DNA of 64,000 nucleotides, from positions 62,001 through 126,000 of the forward strand of contig NZ_FOQF01000006.1 in assembly GCF_900113655.1 (NCBI RefSeq). Reading direction: 5' to 3'. The notes under the pieces are model-generated. The model saw only the letters and a list, made by a program, of their open reading frames with translations, had not been told where the DNA came from and ran no database searches. Below, piece by piece: positions 1-9,455 of the stretch; positions within the stretch are counted from its first letter, which is position 1, and each line of letters opens with the position of its first letter. The translations under genes and the position numbers were made by a program. This DNA comes from Pseudobutyrivibrio sp. OR37. Lineage in GTDB: Bacteria > Bacillota > Clostridia > Lachnospirales > Lachnospiraceae.

Positions 1-1542
1 GCTGTTGGCAAGGCAGACCTTTCGGTTGCCAATCTTACCTTGGAGCCTATTGCAGCTATCAATGTTGCCATTCCTCAGAATTTCCGCATGCTTAATATAG
101 CACTTGTGGATGTAGGCGCAGGTACCTCCGATATCTGTGTCACCAGAGATGGAAGCATCATTGCTTACGGCATGATTCCTATGGCGGGCGATGAGCTTAC
201 AGAGGTTTTAGTTCACGAATTTTTAGTAGACTTTGCCACAGCTGAAAACATCAAGCGTGCATCTACTAAGGGTGGAGAAATCACTTACGAGGATATTATG
301 GGCATCAGCCATACCATCAAATCAGAGGATGTATGGAAGCTCACAGATCCAATCATGGAAAAAATTGCAGGAGAAGTTTCTGCCAAGATTCAGGAGCTTA
401 ACGGTGGCAAATCTGTATCAGCAGCCTTTGTAGTAGGTGGCGGTGGCAAAATTCACGGCTTTACAGAAGCTTTGGCAAAGGACTTAAAAATCATGCCAGA
501 GCGTGTAGCCCTTCGTGGCGAGGAAGTCATGAAGAACATTATTTTTGAGGAAGAGGATGTTGTAAAGGATTCACTTCTTGTTACACCTATTGGCATCTGC
601 CTCAATTACTACGAAACAAAGAACAACTTTATCATGATTCACTTCAACGGTGAGATGATGAAATTATATGATAATGGTCAGCTTACAATTGTGGATGCTG
701 CTATGCAGGCAGGCTTTTCAGCCGACCAGCTCTTCCCTAGAAGAGGCCGCGAGGTTAATTTCACGGTTAACGGAGTAGCCCGCATGATTCGCGGAACAGA
801 GGGTGAATCAGCTGTTGTCACAATGAATGGCAGGACAGTGGGTATTAACACACCTCTTGAATTCAACGCGGATGTTACACTTGTTCCATCTACAGTTGGC
901 GAAGGCGGCACAGGCACAATTGCTGATTTATCGGAATTCACTACAGATTATCTGTACTTTACAGTTTGTGGTCACAGGGTTAAATGCCCTAAGTTTGTAG
1001 AGGTTAACGGCTCCATGGAGCCACCTACCTACGTTATCAAGGAAGGTGATGTGATTGAAACACGTCCTTTCTATACAGTTGGCCAGTTAGCAGAATTCAT
1101 GGATGTTACTATAGATGACAGATATGAAATTCTTGTAAATAATCGTCCATCAGGCTACGATTCTCTAGTTTATGAGAACTTTGTAATTGATTGGACCACC
1201 ACATCACAGGTTTCCTACGAAGGAGATTATATTGTAGATGATGGGGAAGGATTGCCAGAGGATTATCAGGCACCTGAATTAGAGGAAGCACCTGTTAAGG
1301 ATGCAAGAACAAAGATTAAGATTGAGACAGTGGATTTGCCAGTTAAAATCAATGGCAAGAACATGGTACTGTCAGGCAAGAAGGACTACATTTTCGTAGA
1401 CATCTATAATGTTATCGATTTCGATCCTAACGCAGGAAACGGCAGACCGCTTATCATCCGAATAAACGGTGAGAAATGCGGTTATTCTGATGAACTTCAC
1501 GCTAATGATGAGGTGGAGTGTTTCTGGAAGGATGCCAATTAA
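1..1542 (+). CDS. FtsA-like actin-fold ATPase, 3' part (partial)
   Basis: The reading frame is open from the first base of the window, so the true start lies upstream. The visible 513 residues contain actin/FtsA-type phosphate motifs (DVGAGTSD near residue 36) and a later glycine-rich VVGGGG motif, as in FtsA, PilM and MreB relatives. After the ATPase part come about 300 residues with repeated segments that each carry a V-NG turn and an I-x-x-GD step (around 'VNGVARM', 'VNGSMEP', 'VNNRPSG', 'INGKNM'). They look like tandem small beta domains. This matches the long FtsA-domain proteins of Lachnospiraceae rather than classic 420-residue FtsA. The next gene follows after 33 bp, so the two may be co-transcribed. 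A role in division or envelope assembly is inferred from the ATPase family only. Confidence 0.72.
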   Translation, partial: AVGKADLSVANLTLEPIAAINVAIPQNFRMLNIALVDVGAGTSDICVTRDGSIIAYGMIPMAGDELTEVLVHEFLVDFATAENIKRASTKGGEITYEDIMGISHTIKSEDVWKLTDPIMEKIAGEVSAKIQELNGGKSVSAAFVVGGGGKIHGFTEALAKDLKIMPERVALRGEEVMKNIIFEEEDVVKDSLLVTPIGICLNYYETKNNFIMIHFNGEMMKLYDNGQLTIVDAAMQAGFSADQLFPRRGREVNFTVNGVARMIRGTEGESAVVTMNGRTVGINTPLEFNADVTLVPSTVGEGGTGTIADLSEFTTDYLYFTVCGHRVKCPKFVEVNGSMEPPTYVIKEGDVIETRPFYTVGQLAEFMDVTIDDRYEILVNNRPSGYDSLVYENFVIDWTTTSQVSYEGDYIVDDGEGLPEDYQAPELEEAPVKDARTKIKIETVDLPVKINGKNMVLSGKKDYIFVDIYNVIDFDPNAGNGRPLIIRINGEKCGYSDELHANDEVECFWKDAN

Positions 1543-1575
1543 ATAAATATTTTAGTTAGAAAGATTATAGTTATA

Positions 1576-2376
1576 ATGGATTTTTTTAGTATTGCAAGTG
1601 GTAGTAGCGGAAATTGTATTTGCGTAGGCGATGACCACACACATGTAATGATTGACGCAGGAATTTCTGGAAAGCGCATAGAGGCTGGTATGAACACCTA
1701 TGATTACACAACAGCCGATATGAATGGCCTTTTAGTAACTCACGAGCATTCTGACCACGTGTCAGGCCTTGGTGTTATTTCTCGCAAATATCATATTCCA
1801 ATTTATGCTACCGCTGGCACTATTCGTGCTATTCGTTCAATGAAAAGTTTGGGGGCTATCGATGATAGCCTCTTTCATGTTATAAAGCCAGATGAGAGCT
1901 TTACTCTTGGTACTCTTACCATTCATCCATTTCATATCAGCCACGACGCGGCTGATCCAGTTGCATATCGTATAGAAAATGATAAATCAAAGGTTGCAGT
2001 CTGCACTGACTTAGGGTATTATGACAGCAACATAATTGATAACCTTACAGGCCTTGATGCAATGCTGCTTGAAGCGAACCATGATATTCACATGCTGGAG
2101 GTGGGAGCATATCCTTATCCACTAAAGCAAAGAATATTAGGAGACTACGGACATTTATCAAACGAAGCCAGCGGTAAGCTGCTTAGTCAGGTACTTCACG
2201 ATGATGTGAAACACGTTTTCTTAGGGCACCTAAGCCACGAAAACAACTACCCAGACCTGGCATACGAAACCGTACGTCTCGAAGTAACGATGGACAAAGC
2301 TACACCATATTCTGGCGCAGACTTCAACATCACCGTAGCTTCCCGCAGCGAGGTATCCGAACGCGTGGTACTGTAA
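1576..2376 (+). CDS. MBL-fold metallo-hydrolase, YycJ/WalJ type
   Basis: 266 residues. The N-terminus (SIASGSSGNC) and the metal-binding THEHSDH at residues 55-61 are hallmarks of YycJ-type metallo-beta-lactamase-fold proteins, which are thought to act as DNA-processing exonucleases in Firmicutes. A second metal ligand region is visible at CTDLGY, and HLSHEN near the C-terminus supplies the last histidines. The length is normal for the family. The gene lies between the FtsA-like gene and the ACT-domain gene on the same strand, with 18 bp to the latter, and probably belongs to one transcript. The fold is certain; the exact substrate is not. Confidence 0.85.
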   Translation: MDFFSIASGSSGNCICVGDDHTHVMIDAGISGKRIEAGMNTYDYTTADMNGLLVTHEHSDHVSGLGVISRKYHIPIYATAGTIRAIRSMKSLGAIDDSLFHVIKPDESFTLGTLTIHPFHISHDAADPVAYRIENDKSKVAVCTDLGYYDSNIIDNLTGLDAMLLEANHDIHMLEVGAYPYPLKQRILGDYGHLSNEASGKLLSQVLHDDVKHVFLGHLSHENNYPDLAYETVRLEVTMDKATPYSGADFNITVASRSEVSERVVL

Positions 2377-2394
2377 GAAAAGGAAGGAGAAACG

Positions 2395-2670
2395 ATGGAG
2401 AATAAGGTTATTATTACAGTTGTAGGTAAGGATACAGTGGGAATTATTGCCCGTATCTGTACATATTTGGCAGACAATGGGGTTAATGTCCTGGACATTA
2501 CTCAGACTATTGTAAAGGGCTTCTTTAACATGATGATGATTGTGGATATTAACGCAGCCACAACAAGCTTCGGTGATCTTCAAAGCGAATTGGAAAAGCT
2601 CGGGGACGAAATCGGCGTTCAGGTAAAGGCTCAGAAGGAAGAGATTTTCGAAAAGATGCACAGATTATAA
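2395..2670 (+). CDS. ACT domain-containing protein (UPF0237)
   Basis: 91 residues forming a single ACT domain plus a short tail, beginning VIITVVGKDTVGIIA. ACT domains bind small ligands, usually amino acids, and regulate enzymes or transcription. The length and sequence fit the UPF0237 family. In many Firmicutes it sits directly before a UPF0210 gene, exactly as here, so the two products are believed to work together. A GGAG ribosome site (aaggagaaacg) precedes the ATG. The ligand is unknown. Confidence 0.85.
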   Translation: MENKVIITVVGKDTVGIIARICTYLADNGVNVLDITQTIVKGFFNMMMIVDINAATTSFGDLQSELEKLGDEIGVQVKAQKEEIFEKMHRL

Positions 2671-2671
2671 A

Positions 2672-2719
2672 GGCTTCCCCTTGAGGGGAAGCTGTCACCG
2701 TAGGTGACTGATGAGGTGT
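2672..2719 (+). repeat. Palindromic intergenic element, copy 1 (double hairpin)
   Basis: Two adjacent hairpins fill most of the 73-bp gap between the ACT and UPF0210 genes: gcttcccc/ggggaagc (about 2674-2692) and gtcacc/ggtgac (about 2694-2708), followed by tgatgagg. The same layout, with different but still pairing stems and the same gatgagg tail, recurs at 41750-41810 on the other strand. Since the element lies inside a probable operon and has no T-run, it is more likely a dispersed REP-like element than a terminator. Confidence 0.7.
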
Positions 2720-2743
2720 TGTTAATAAACTAGGAGAATAATC

Positions 2744-4108
2744 ATGGTAAACATAAAAGAAGTCATCGAGACAAATAAGATGGTAGAGGAGCAGACACTT
2801 GATGTCCGCACAATCACCATTGGTATCAGCTTGTTAGAATGCATTGATGCAGATTTAAAGCTATTAAATGAAAAGATTTATAACCGTATCACTACAGTTG
2901 CCAAGGACCTTGATAAGGTAGCCAAGGAAATTGAAAGAGACTACGGTATTCCTATTGTAAATAGACGTATCTCAGTAACTCCTATAGCACTTATAGGTGG
3001 GGCAGCCTGCAAGACTCCAGAGGATTTTGTTGGAATTGCTCACACACTTGATAAGGCAGCAGAAGCCGTAGGAGCTAATCTTATTGGTGGCTATTCAGCA
3101 CTAGTTTCAAAGGGTATGACAACTGCAGATGAAATGCTTATTCGTTCTATTCCACAGGCTTTATGTGAGACTAGTAGAGTATGTAGTTCTGTGAACCTTG
3201 CTTCCACAAAGACAGGTATCAATATGGATGCAGTTCGTTTGATGGGAGACATTCTTCTTCAGGTTGCAGACCGTTCAAAGGATAGAGATTCAGTAGATTG
3301 TATGAAGCTTGTAGTATTCTGCAACGCTCCAGATGACAATCCTTTCATGGCAGGCGCCTTCCACGGCGTTACAGAGGCAGATGCAATCATCAACGTTGGT
3401 GTATCTGGTCCTGGTGTTGTTAAAAAAGCTCTTGAATCAGTTCGCGGCGAAAGCTTCGAGGTTCTTTGCGAGACTATTAAAAAGACAGCTTTCAAGGTTA
3501 CTCGTGTAGGACAGCTTGTAGCACAGGAGGCTTCAAAGCGTCTTGGCATCCCATTTGGTATTATCGATTTATCACTTGCTCCAACTCCAGCTGTTGGTGA
3601 TTCAGTTGCAGATATTTTATGTGAAATCGGACTTGAATATGCAGGTGCTCCTGGTACCACAGCAGCTCTTGCAATGCTCAATGATCAGGTAAAGAAGGGT
3701 GGCGTTATGGCTAGCTCTTACGTAGGTGGTCTTTCAGGTGCATTCATTCCTGTATCAGAGGATCAGGGTATGATTAATTCTGTTGAGGCTGGCGCAATCA
3801 CTCTTGAAAAGCTTGAGGCTATGACTTGCGTATGTTCAGTAGGTCTTGATATGATTGCCATCCCTGGTGACACTCCAGCTACTACAATCTCAGGAATGAT
3901 TGCTGATGAGATGGCACTTGGTATGGTCAACCAGAAGACAACAGCTGCTCGTCTTATCCCAGTTATCGGCAAGAGTGTTGGTGACACTGTTGAATTTGGT
4001 GGATTATTCGGTTATGCACCAATCATGCCTGTGAATAAGTTCTCTTGCGCAGACTTCATCAACAGAGAGGGACGTATTCCAGCACCAATCCATTCCTTCA
4101 AGAATTAA
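2744..4108 (+). CDS. UPF0210 / PFL family protein (DUF711)
   Basis: 454 residues, full length for the UPF0210 (DUF711) family. Recognisable segments include [13 protein letters not shown] at the N-terminus, [10 protein letters not shown], and [17 protein letters not shown] in the middle. The family has a glycyl-radical-like barrel fold in solved structures but no settled biochemical role. Its conserved neighbour is the ACT-domain protein encoded immediately upstream, suggesting ligand-controlled activity. An AGGAG site lies 9 nt before the start. A terminator hairpin follows within 50 bp, so this is the last gene of the unit. Confidence 0.85.
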   Translation: MVNIKEVIETNKMVEEQTLDVRTITIGISLLECIDADLKLLNEKIYNRITTVAKDLDKVAKEIERDYGIPIVNRRISVTPIALIGGAACKTPEDFVGIAHTLDKAAEAVGANLIGGYSALVSKGMTTADEMLIRSIPQALCETSRVCSSVNLASTKTGINMDAVRLMGDILLQVADRSKDRDSVDCMKLVVFCNAPDDNPFMAGAFHGVTEADAIINVGVSGPGVVKKALESVRGESFEVLCETIKKTAFKVTRVGQLVAQEASKRLGIPFGIIDLSLAPTPAVGDSVADILCEIGLEYAGAPGTTAALAMLNDQVKKGGVMASSYVGGLSGAFIPVSEDQGMINSVEAGAITLEKLEAMTCVCSVGLDMIAIPGDTPATTISGMIADEMALGMVNQKTTAARLIPVIGKSVGDTVEFGGLFGYAPIMPVNKFSCADFINREGRIPAPIHSFKN

Positions 4109-4154
4109 AAGTTTATTTCGCAGAAATTTAATATTTAGTTTATTGTATTTGATT

Positions 4155-4197
4155 AAAGTAATAGTTACTATTTTAGTTAGTGGCTATTACTTTTTTT
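4155..4197 (+). terminator. Rho-independent terminator after UPF0210 gene
   Basis: A 10-bp stem (aaagtaatag / ctattacttt) encloses a 19-nt loop and runs into seven T residues at 4191-4197. It ends the transcript from the left and lies just before the ribosome site of the next gene. Confidence 0.8.
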
Positions 4198-4209
4198 ATG
4201 GAGTAAAAA

Positions 4210-5835
4210 ATGGAAAACATATTGGACTATCTCAATTGGTATAAAGATTTATCATTTGAGGTGAAGGAATTAACAGAGGTTGATAACTTCATACTGTGCA
4301 AGCTTGTTTATCTGCTTATGCCAGATGTGAAACTAGATGAGCCAAGAAGGTTCAGGGAGGTTGTTGAGGAGGTTAAGGCCTCTACAGGCATACACGGAGC
4401 CTTCTATGGAAAAGAAAGTTGGGTGGAGATTGCAGCACAGTCAAAGCGCTTCGGTGATATCTATTTGAGCAACCATATTGATGTATTGGACGAAGCCTTA
4501 AGCGCCCAGTTTGCAGCCATGACCTTTGATTTGACAGAGGATTTAAGGTTTGTGGCATATCGCGGCACAGACGACACCATGGCTGGCTGGAAGGAAGATT
4601 TTATGATTAGCTTCACCGAAACTGAAGCACAAAAGAAGGCTCTTACCTATCTTCGTGACAGCATAGATGACAAGCATCAGATAATTGTGGCGGGCCATAG
4701 CAAAGGGGCAAATCTGGCCCTGTATGCATCTACCCATATCGAGGATGAATATCAGCCTTGGATAAAATACGTATATATGAATGATGGGCCAGGCCTGTGT
4801 CCAGAGGTTTGTAATAAGGCCTGCGTTTCAAAAATCAAGGATAAGGCAAAGCGCTTTATCCCTGAATATTCTATCTTTGGAAAGCTTTTCGAGGAAACGG
4901 AAATTCCTCTTACTATAGTAAAAAGTACAGAAGAGGGCTTGATGCAGCACGATTGCTTTTCATGGGCAGTGGACCACGGTCAGCCTCTTACAGCAGAGTG
5001 CAATCAGCCTGGTAGCGTGTTTATAAATCAGGTTTTGGACCAGTGGATAGAAAGCGTTAATGATGAAAAGCGTACTACCTTTGTAAACAATCTTTTTAAT
5101 TCTATAGACAAGGCTGGCATAAAAACTACAACACAGGTGGTGCAAAAAGGCCCATTTGCTATTGAAAAGATTTTAATTGAGCTTTTGTCCTTGGATAAAA
5201 CCACCGTGCGAACCTTCATGAAGCTGCCACTTACCGCAGCGCTTGATAAAGCACCAGATGGAAAGAAGGCAAAAAAGGTAAAAGAAGGCATAAAGGCCAG
5301 AGAATGGTTGCCCTATGTGGGGATGATTTTAATAAGTATCGTGCTTTTTATTGTGCCAGAATACATACTTCAGGCTGGCATTAGCTTAGTGCTTTTAGCA
5401 GTGATAATATTTGAAATAGCAGTAACCATCAGACATTTGATTAAGGCAAAATGGAACCTGCAGGAGGAATCCGCCAGGGTGTATATCTGTATCATTATGA
5501 TAGGAATTTATGCCATGCTTTTAGTAAAGGAAGATGCCCTGTTTTTGATAGGTAGTGTGGTTATAGGTATTTCATTTTTGGCATGGGCATACAGAAATGC
5601 CATCGCCTTTAAAAACCTGTGCAGCGAAACTGAAAAAAAGGAAAGACGATTAGAAAAGGTAAAGCTGATTGTAGAAATTGTTTTTCTAATCATTTTTGCT
5701 GGCTTTATTTTAATAGCTCCAAGAAATACATTGGCATGGTATATGGTTTTCCTTGGAATTGTGCTGTTTGTGGATGGTGTTGTGAACCTTGGAATAATTA
5801 TTAATAGATACCTGAACGCGAAGCGTACTATTTAA
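4210..5835 (+). CDS. DUF2974 / Mbeg1-like alpha/beta-hydrolase with C-terminal membrane segments
   Basis: 541 residues in two parts. The N-terminal 300 residues have a lipase-like alpha/beta-hydrolase core: VAYRGTDDT near residue 116 and the nucleophile elbow GHSKG with Ser164. This fits the DUF2974 (Mbeg1-like) family common in Lachnospiraceae. From about residue 360 onward there are about six hydrophobic segments, so the protein is probably membrane-anchored with the hydrolase in the cytoplasm, as no signal peptide is visible. The gene stands alone after a terminator. The substrate is not known; an esterase or lipase activity is inferred from the motif. Confidence 0.75.
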   Translation: MENILDYLNWYKDLSFEVKELTEVDNFILCKLVYLLMPDVKLDEPRRFREVVEEVKASTGIHGAFYGKESWVEIAAQSKRFGDIYLSNHIDVLDEALSAQFAAMTFDLTEDLRFVAYRGTDDTMAGWKEDFMISFTETEAQKKALTYLRDSIDDKHQIIVAGHSKGANLALYASTHIEDEYQPWIKYVYMNDGPGLCPEVCNKACVSKIKDKAKRFIPEYSIFGKLFEETEIPLTIVKSTEEGLMQHDCFSWAVDHGQPLTAECNQPGSVFINQVLDQWIESVNDEKRTTFVNNLFNSIDKAGIKTTTQVVQKGPFAIEKILIELLSLDKTTVRTFMKLPLTAALDKAPDGKKAKKVKEGIKAREWLPYVGMILISIVLFIVPEYILQAGISLVLLAVIIFEIAVTIRHLIKAKWNLQEESARVYICIIMIGIYAMLLVKEDALFLIGSVVIGISFLAWAYRNAIAFKNLCSETEKKERRLEKVKLIVEIVFLIIFAGFILIAPRNTLAWYMVFLGIVLFVDGVVNLGIIINRYLNAKRTI

Positions 5836-5897
5836 TTTTACAAAATCGAATATTGGTGATAGAATGTAAATGTATATTGATAGTTCGGAGGTATAGA

Positions 5898-6782
5898 ATG
5901 AAAGAATATAGACAGCAGTTTTTTAAAGGGGAGAGAGCACTTTTCGCAGAGGATGGTGCAAAGATCTATGATTCTGTTTTTGATGATGGAGAATCTCCTT
6001 TAAAGGAAAGCAAGAATATAGAGGTTTACAATTCACAGTTTAAATGGAAATATCCAATGTGGTATTCAAATAATATCAACGTAACAAACTGCAACTGGTT
6101 CGAAATGGCCCGTTCAGGAGTTTGGTACACAAACAACATCACTGTAAAGGATTCTCTTATCACAGCACCTAAGAATTTCCGAAGATGTGATGGCGTAACA
6201 TTAGACAATGTGGATTTAACCAATGCTGAGGAAACCTTCTGGATGTGTAAGAATATCAAGCTTAATAATGTAACTGCAAAGGGACATTATTTTGCTATGA
6301 ATTCACAGGGAATCGAAATTGATAACCTTAGATTGGATGGAAACTATTCCTTTGATGGTGCCAGCAATATCACTATTCGTAATTCAGTGCTTTTATCAAA
6401 GGATGCTTTCTGGAATACAGAGAATGTTACAGTTTACGATTCTTACATTTGTGGTGAATACCTTGGCTGGAATGCGAAGAATCTTACATTTGTAAATTGT
6501 ACTATCGAAAGTCTTCAGGGACTTTGCTATATTGATAATCTTACAATGAAAAACTGTAAGCTCATCAATACAACACTTGCATTTGAGTATGCTAAGAATA
6601 TCGATGCTGAAATTACTAACAAGATCGACAGCGTATTTAATCCTGAAAGCGGAACAATCACAGCAGAGGAAATCGAGGAGCTGATTGTTGAAAAGGATAT
6701 GGTAGACCCTTCTAAGACCAAGATTGTTTGTAATGCAGTTGGCAAGACAGAAGAAATCGTAGAATGGAGAAGAGACCGTTAA
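5898..6782 (+). CDS. DUF3737 family protein (right-handed beta-helix)
   Basis: 294 residues. I chose ATG 5898 because GGAGG lies 7 nt upstream; an earlier in-frame ATG at 5853 lacks a ribosome site. The sequence is a series of short beta-strand repeats rich in N and W (for example YNSQFKWKYPMWYS, NVTVYDSYICGEYLGW), typical of the pectate-lyase-like beta-helix of DUF3737. The family often neighbours MalY/PatB aminotransferases, as here: the stop codon overlaps the next start as TAATG. There is no signal peptide. The function is unknown; the coupling suggests a link with amino-sulfur metabolism, which is inference only. Confidence 0.8.
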   Translation: MKEYRQQFFKGERALFAEDGAKIYDSVFDDGESPLKESKNIEVYNSQFKWKYPMWYSNNINVTNCNWFEMARSGVWYTNNITVKDSLITAPKNFRRCDGVTLDNVDLTNAEETFWMCKNIKLNNVTAKGHYFAMNSQGIEIDNLRLDGNYSFDGASNITIRNSVLLSKDAFWNTENVTVYDSYICGEYLGWNAKNLTFVNCTIESLQGLCYIDNLTMKNCKLINTTLAFEYAKNIDAEITNKIDSVFNPESGTITAEEIEELIVEKDMVDPSKTKIVCNAVGKTEEIVEWRRDR

Positions 6783-7933
6783 TGGGAAAATATGATTTTG
6801 ATACACCGGTAAATCGTCGTGGCACAGATTCACTTAAGTGGGATGTGAAGGAAAATGAGCTTCCTATGTGGGTGGCAGATATGGATTTTCAGACTGCCCC
6901 AGAAATCAGAGAAGCTATTGCAGATAGACTTGCCCATGGCGTATTTGGTTATTCGGACATAACAGATGAATGGTATCAGGCTTATCAGAGCTGGTGGAAG
7001 AATAGACATGGCTTTGAAATTGAAAGGGATTGGCTTATCTTTTCAACAGGTGTAATCCCATCTATTTCATCCATTGTTCGTAAGCTTACCACTCCAAATG
7101 AAAAGGTCATCATTCAGACACCTGTTTACAATATCTTTTTTAACAGTATTGTAAACAATGGCTGCCGACCACTTGAAAGCCCTCTTATTTACAAGGATGG
7201 TAACTACGAAATGGACCTTGCAGATTTGGAAGAAAAGATGGCAAACCCACAGGCTAGCCTTATGATTCTTTGTAATCCTCACAATCCTGTTGGAAGAATT
7301 TGGAATAAGGAAGAGCTTGCAAAGGTGGGCGAGCTTGCAAAGAAGTACGGTGTTACAGTTATTTCAGATGAAATCCACTGTGACATCACCATCCCTGGCA
7401 AGTCTTATGTACCATTTGCTTCAGTTTCAGAAATCTGCAAGGATGTGAGCATCACCTGCATCGCACCTACTAAATGCTTTAATATTGCAGGCATGCAGAC
7501 ATCAGCTGTTGTGGTGCCAAACCCATTCTTGCGTCACAAGGTATGGCGTGGCCTTAATACAGACGAAGTGGCAGAGCCTAATTCCTTTGCTCAGGTTGTT
7601 ACTGAGGCAGCCTTTAATAGGGGCGGCCAGTGGCTTGATGAAATGCGTGAATACGTATTTACGAATCGAAAAATTGCCGAGGATTTCATTGAAAAGGAAA
7701 TTCCAAAGCTTAGCATAGTTCATGGCGAGGCCACATATCTTCTTTGGATAGATATTAGCAAGCTTGGAAAAGACAGTGCAGATGTGGCTGCAGCTATTCG
7801 AGCCAAAACAGGTCTTTACATCACTGAAGGCATCGAATACGGCGAAGCCGGTCGCTATTTCCTTCGCATGAACGTAGCCTGCACCCGCGCCACACTTGAG
7901 GACGGACTTAATCGACTAAAAAACGGAATCTAA
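6782..7933 (+). CDS. MalY/PatB-type PLP-dependent aminotransferase / C-S lyase
   Basis: 383 residues of fold-type I PLP enzyme. The N-terminus (YDFDTPVNRRGT) and MWVADMDF are typical of the MalY/PatB group, which cleave cystathionine-like C-S bonds. NPHNPVGRIW, SDEIHCDI and the PLP lysine K231 in PTKCFN are present. I placed the start at the ATG overlapping the preceding stop (TAATG), with GGAGAAG about 8 nt upstream. An alternative ATG 18 nt earlier is possible. It is translationally coupled to the DUF3737 gene and followed after 4 bp by a sensor kinase gene. Activity could be cystathionine beta-lyase or a regulatory variant. Confidence 0.87.
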   Translation: MGKYDFDTPVNRRGTDSLKWDVKENELPMWVADMDFQTAPEIREAIADRLAHGVFGYSDITDEWYQAYQSWWKNRHGFEIERDWLIFSTGVIPSISSIVRKLTTPNEKVIIQTPVYNIFFNSIVNNGCRPLESPLIYKDGNYEMDLADLEEKMANPQASLMILCNPHNPVGRIWNKEELAKVGELAKKYGVTVISDEIHCDITIPGKSYVPFASVSEICKDVSITCIAPTKCFNIAGMQTSAVVVPNPFLRHKVWRGLNTDEVAEPNSFAQVVTEAAFNRGGQWLDEMREYVFTNRKIAEDFIEKEIPKLSIVHGEATYLLWIDISKLGKDSADVAAAIRAKTGLYITEGIEYGEAGRYFLRMNVACTRATLEDGLNRLKNGI

Positions 7934-7937
7934 ATAT

Positions 7938-9263
7938 ATGAAAAAGAAGATTAATTTACGAATCGTTGGTATTGCAATTATCGCTGTATTTGCAACTGTT
8001 ATTGGAACAACAGTTATATATTATAGTTTGTTTCAGAAGCAGGTTAGGGCTGACTTGTCAATAAGTGCAAAGCTTTTAAAGGACACACGTTATTTTGAGT
8101 CGGTCAATATTGATCGTGACAAGATTGATTTATCTACAGAAAGGGATGAATTGCGTGTAACCTGGATAGCAAAAGATGGTACAGTTTTGTATGATAATGA
8201 CACCTCGGCAGAGCTATTGACGAATCATAATAATAGACCTGAAATCCAGGATGCATTTAATAAGGGTGTTGGTGAAGCAGTTAGAAAATCTGACACAATG
8301 CATAAAAACACCTTTTATTATGCTGTCCGCTTGGATAATGGAACAGTCCTTAGAGTAGCTACCAATGCCCAAAGCTTACGGTCTGTTTTTCTTTCCGTGG
8401 CACCATTTATTGGGCTGATTATTCTTAGCATTATTTCTGTTTGTGTGGTGATTTCCCATCTACTCACCAAACAGTTGATTAAGCCAATTGAAGTGATGAT
8501 TTCAAATTTGGAAAATTCAGATTATGAATCTCCATACAAGGAATTAGAGCCTGTTTGTGAAATGCTAAAATCACAGCATATAGATATTTTAGGTGCCGCC
8601 AAGGCCAGACAGGATTTCACGGCAAATGTATCCCATGAGCTCAAGACACCTCTTACAGCTATCTCAGGATATGCAGAGCTTTTAGAGGAGGGGATGGTCG
8701 AAACAGATAAGCAGAAGCATTTCTATAAAGAGATTCGAAAAAATGCTGACAGATTGTTTGCAATAATTAACGATATTATCCAACTATCGGAGCTAGACAG
8801 AGAGGAGCATGGCATTTCATTTGAAAAGTTTGATTTGTATGAAACTGTCGTAGAATGCGTCAATGCCCTTTCAATTAATGCCAAGCTTTCGAATATTAGC
8901 ATAAATGTGGAGGGTGAATCAAAATTCATTCATGCTAACAAAGACCTTATTAAGGAGCTTGTTGAAAACCTTCTTCAAAACTCAATTAGATACAACAATC
9001 CAGGTGGAAAAGTCAGCGTACTGGTTAAAACAATAGACAATTCAACCTGCCTGATTGTACAAGATAATGGAATTGGCATCCCAGCAGTGGATCAACAAAG
9101 AGTTTTTGAGAGATTTTACAGAGTTGATAAAAGCAGATCCAAAGCAACAGGTGGAACAGGGCTGGGACTTGCCATAGTTAAACATATCGTGGAAATACAT
9201 GACGCTAAAATCAAACTTGACAGCGCCCCTGGAGTAGGCACCACTATAACAGTTATTTTCTAG
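7938..9263 (+). CDS. Membrane sensor histidine kinase (PhoR-like), orphan
   Basis: 441 residues: a first membrane segment at about 8-30, an extracytoplasmic sensor of about 110 residues, and a second membrane segment near 150-175. The dimerisation domain follows with the phospho-acceptor His233 in SHELKTPL, then the N box (LLQNSIRYN), DNGIGIP and GTGLGLAIVKH of the ATPase domain. The layout resembles PhoR-type kinases. No response regulator gene is adjacent on either side, which is unusual, so its partner must be encoded elsewhere. The gene starts only 4 bp after the aminotransferase stop and probably shares its transcript. Confidence 0.88.
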   Translation: MKKKINLRIVGIAIIAVFATVIGTTVIYYSLFQKQVRADLSISAKLLKDTRYFESVNIDRDKIDLSTERDELRVTWIAKDGTVLYDNDTSAELLTNHNNRPEIQDAFNKGVGEAVRKSDTMHKNTFYYAVRLDNGTVLRVATNAQSLRSVFLSVAPFIGLIILSIISVCVVISHLLTKQLIKPIEVMISNLENSDYESPYKELEPVCEMLKSQHIDILGAAKARQDFTANVSHELKTPLTAISGYAELLEEGMVETDKQKHFYKEIRKNADRLFAIINDIIQLSELDREEHGISFEKFDLYETVVECVNALSINAKLSNISINVEGESKFIHANKDLIKELVENLLQNSIRYNNPGGKVSVLVKTIDNSTCLIVQDNGIGIPAVDQQRVFERFYRVDKSRSKATGGTGLGLAIVKHIVEIHDAKIKLDSAPGVGTTITVIF

Positions 9264-9302
9264 AACAAATAAGTTACTATTCACACAAATAAATTTAGGG
9301 GG

Positions 9303-9331
9303 TTGCAATTTTGCCACAGTTGTAGCATTAT
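9303..9331 (+). promoter_or_regulatory. Probable promoter of the thiamine operon
   Basis: TTGCAA (9303-9308) and CATTAT (9326-9331) are separated by 17 bp, which would start the transcript just before the TPP riboswitch. Both hexamers match the sigma-A consensus at four positions. Confidence 0.45.
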
Positions 9332-9353
9332 AGTGAAGGAAATTTTATATAGA

Positions 9354-9440
9354 AACGGGAGCTTGTAAACAGGCTGAGAGGAAGGTGTGACCTTCGACCG
9401 AGAACCTGATTTGGATAATGCCAACGTAGGGACGCCGATT
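9354..9440 (+). promoter_or_regulatory. TPP riboswitch (THI box)
   Basis: The element has the conserved TPP aptamer parts in order: cgggagc at 9356, the pyrimidine-sensing caggctgagag at 9370-9380, a variable P3 hairpin (gaaggtgtgaccttc), and gagaacctgatttggataa followed by tgccaacgtaggga. It lies upstream of seven thi genes and is followed by a terminator hairpin, so it probably acts by transcription attenuation: bound thiamine pyrophosphate shuts the operon. Confidence 0.95.
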
Positions 9441-9455
9441 AATTATGATATTACG

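Noticed and set aside
2230-2661. Minus-strand frame of 143 codons opposite the ACT gene
   Set aside because: It lies antisense to two well-supported genes (metallo-hydrolase end and ACT protein) and has no recognisable domain or ribosome site.
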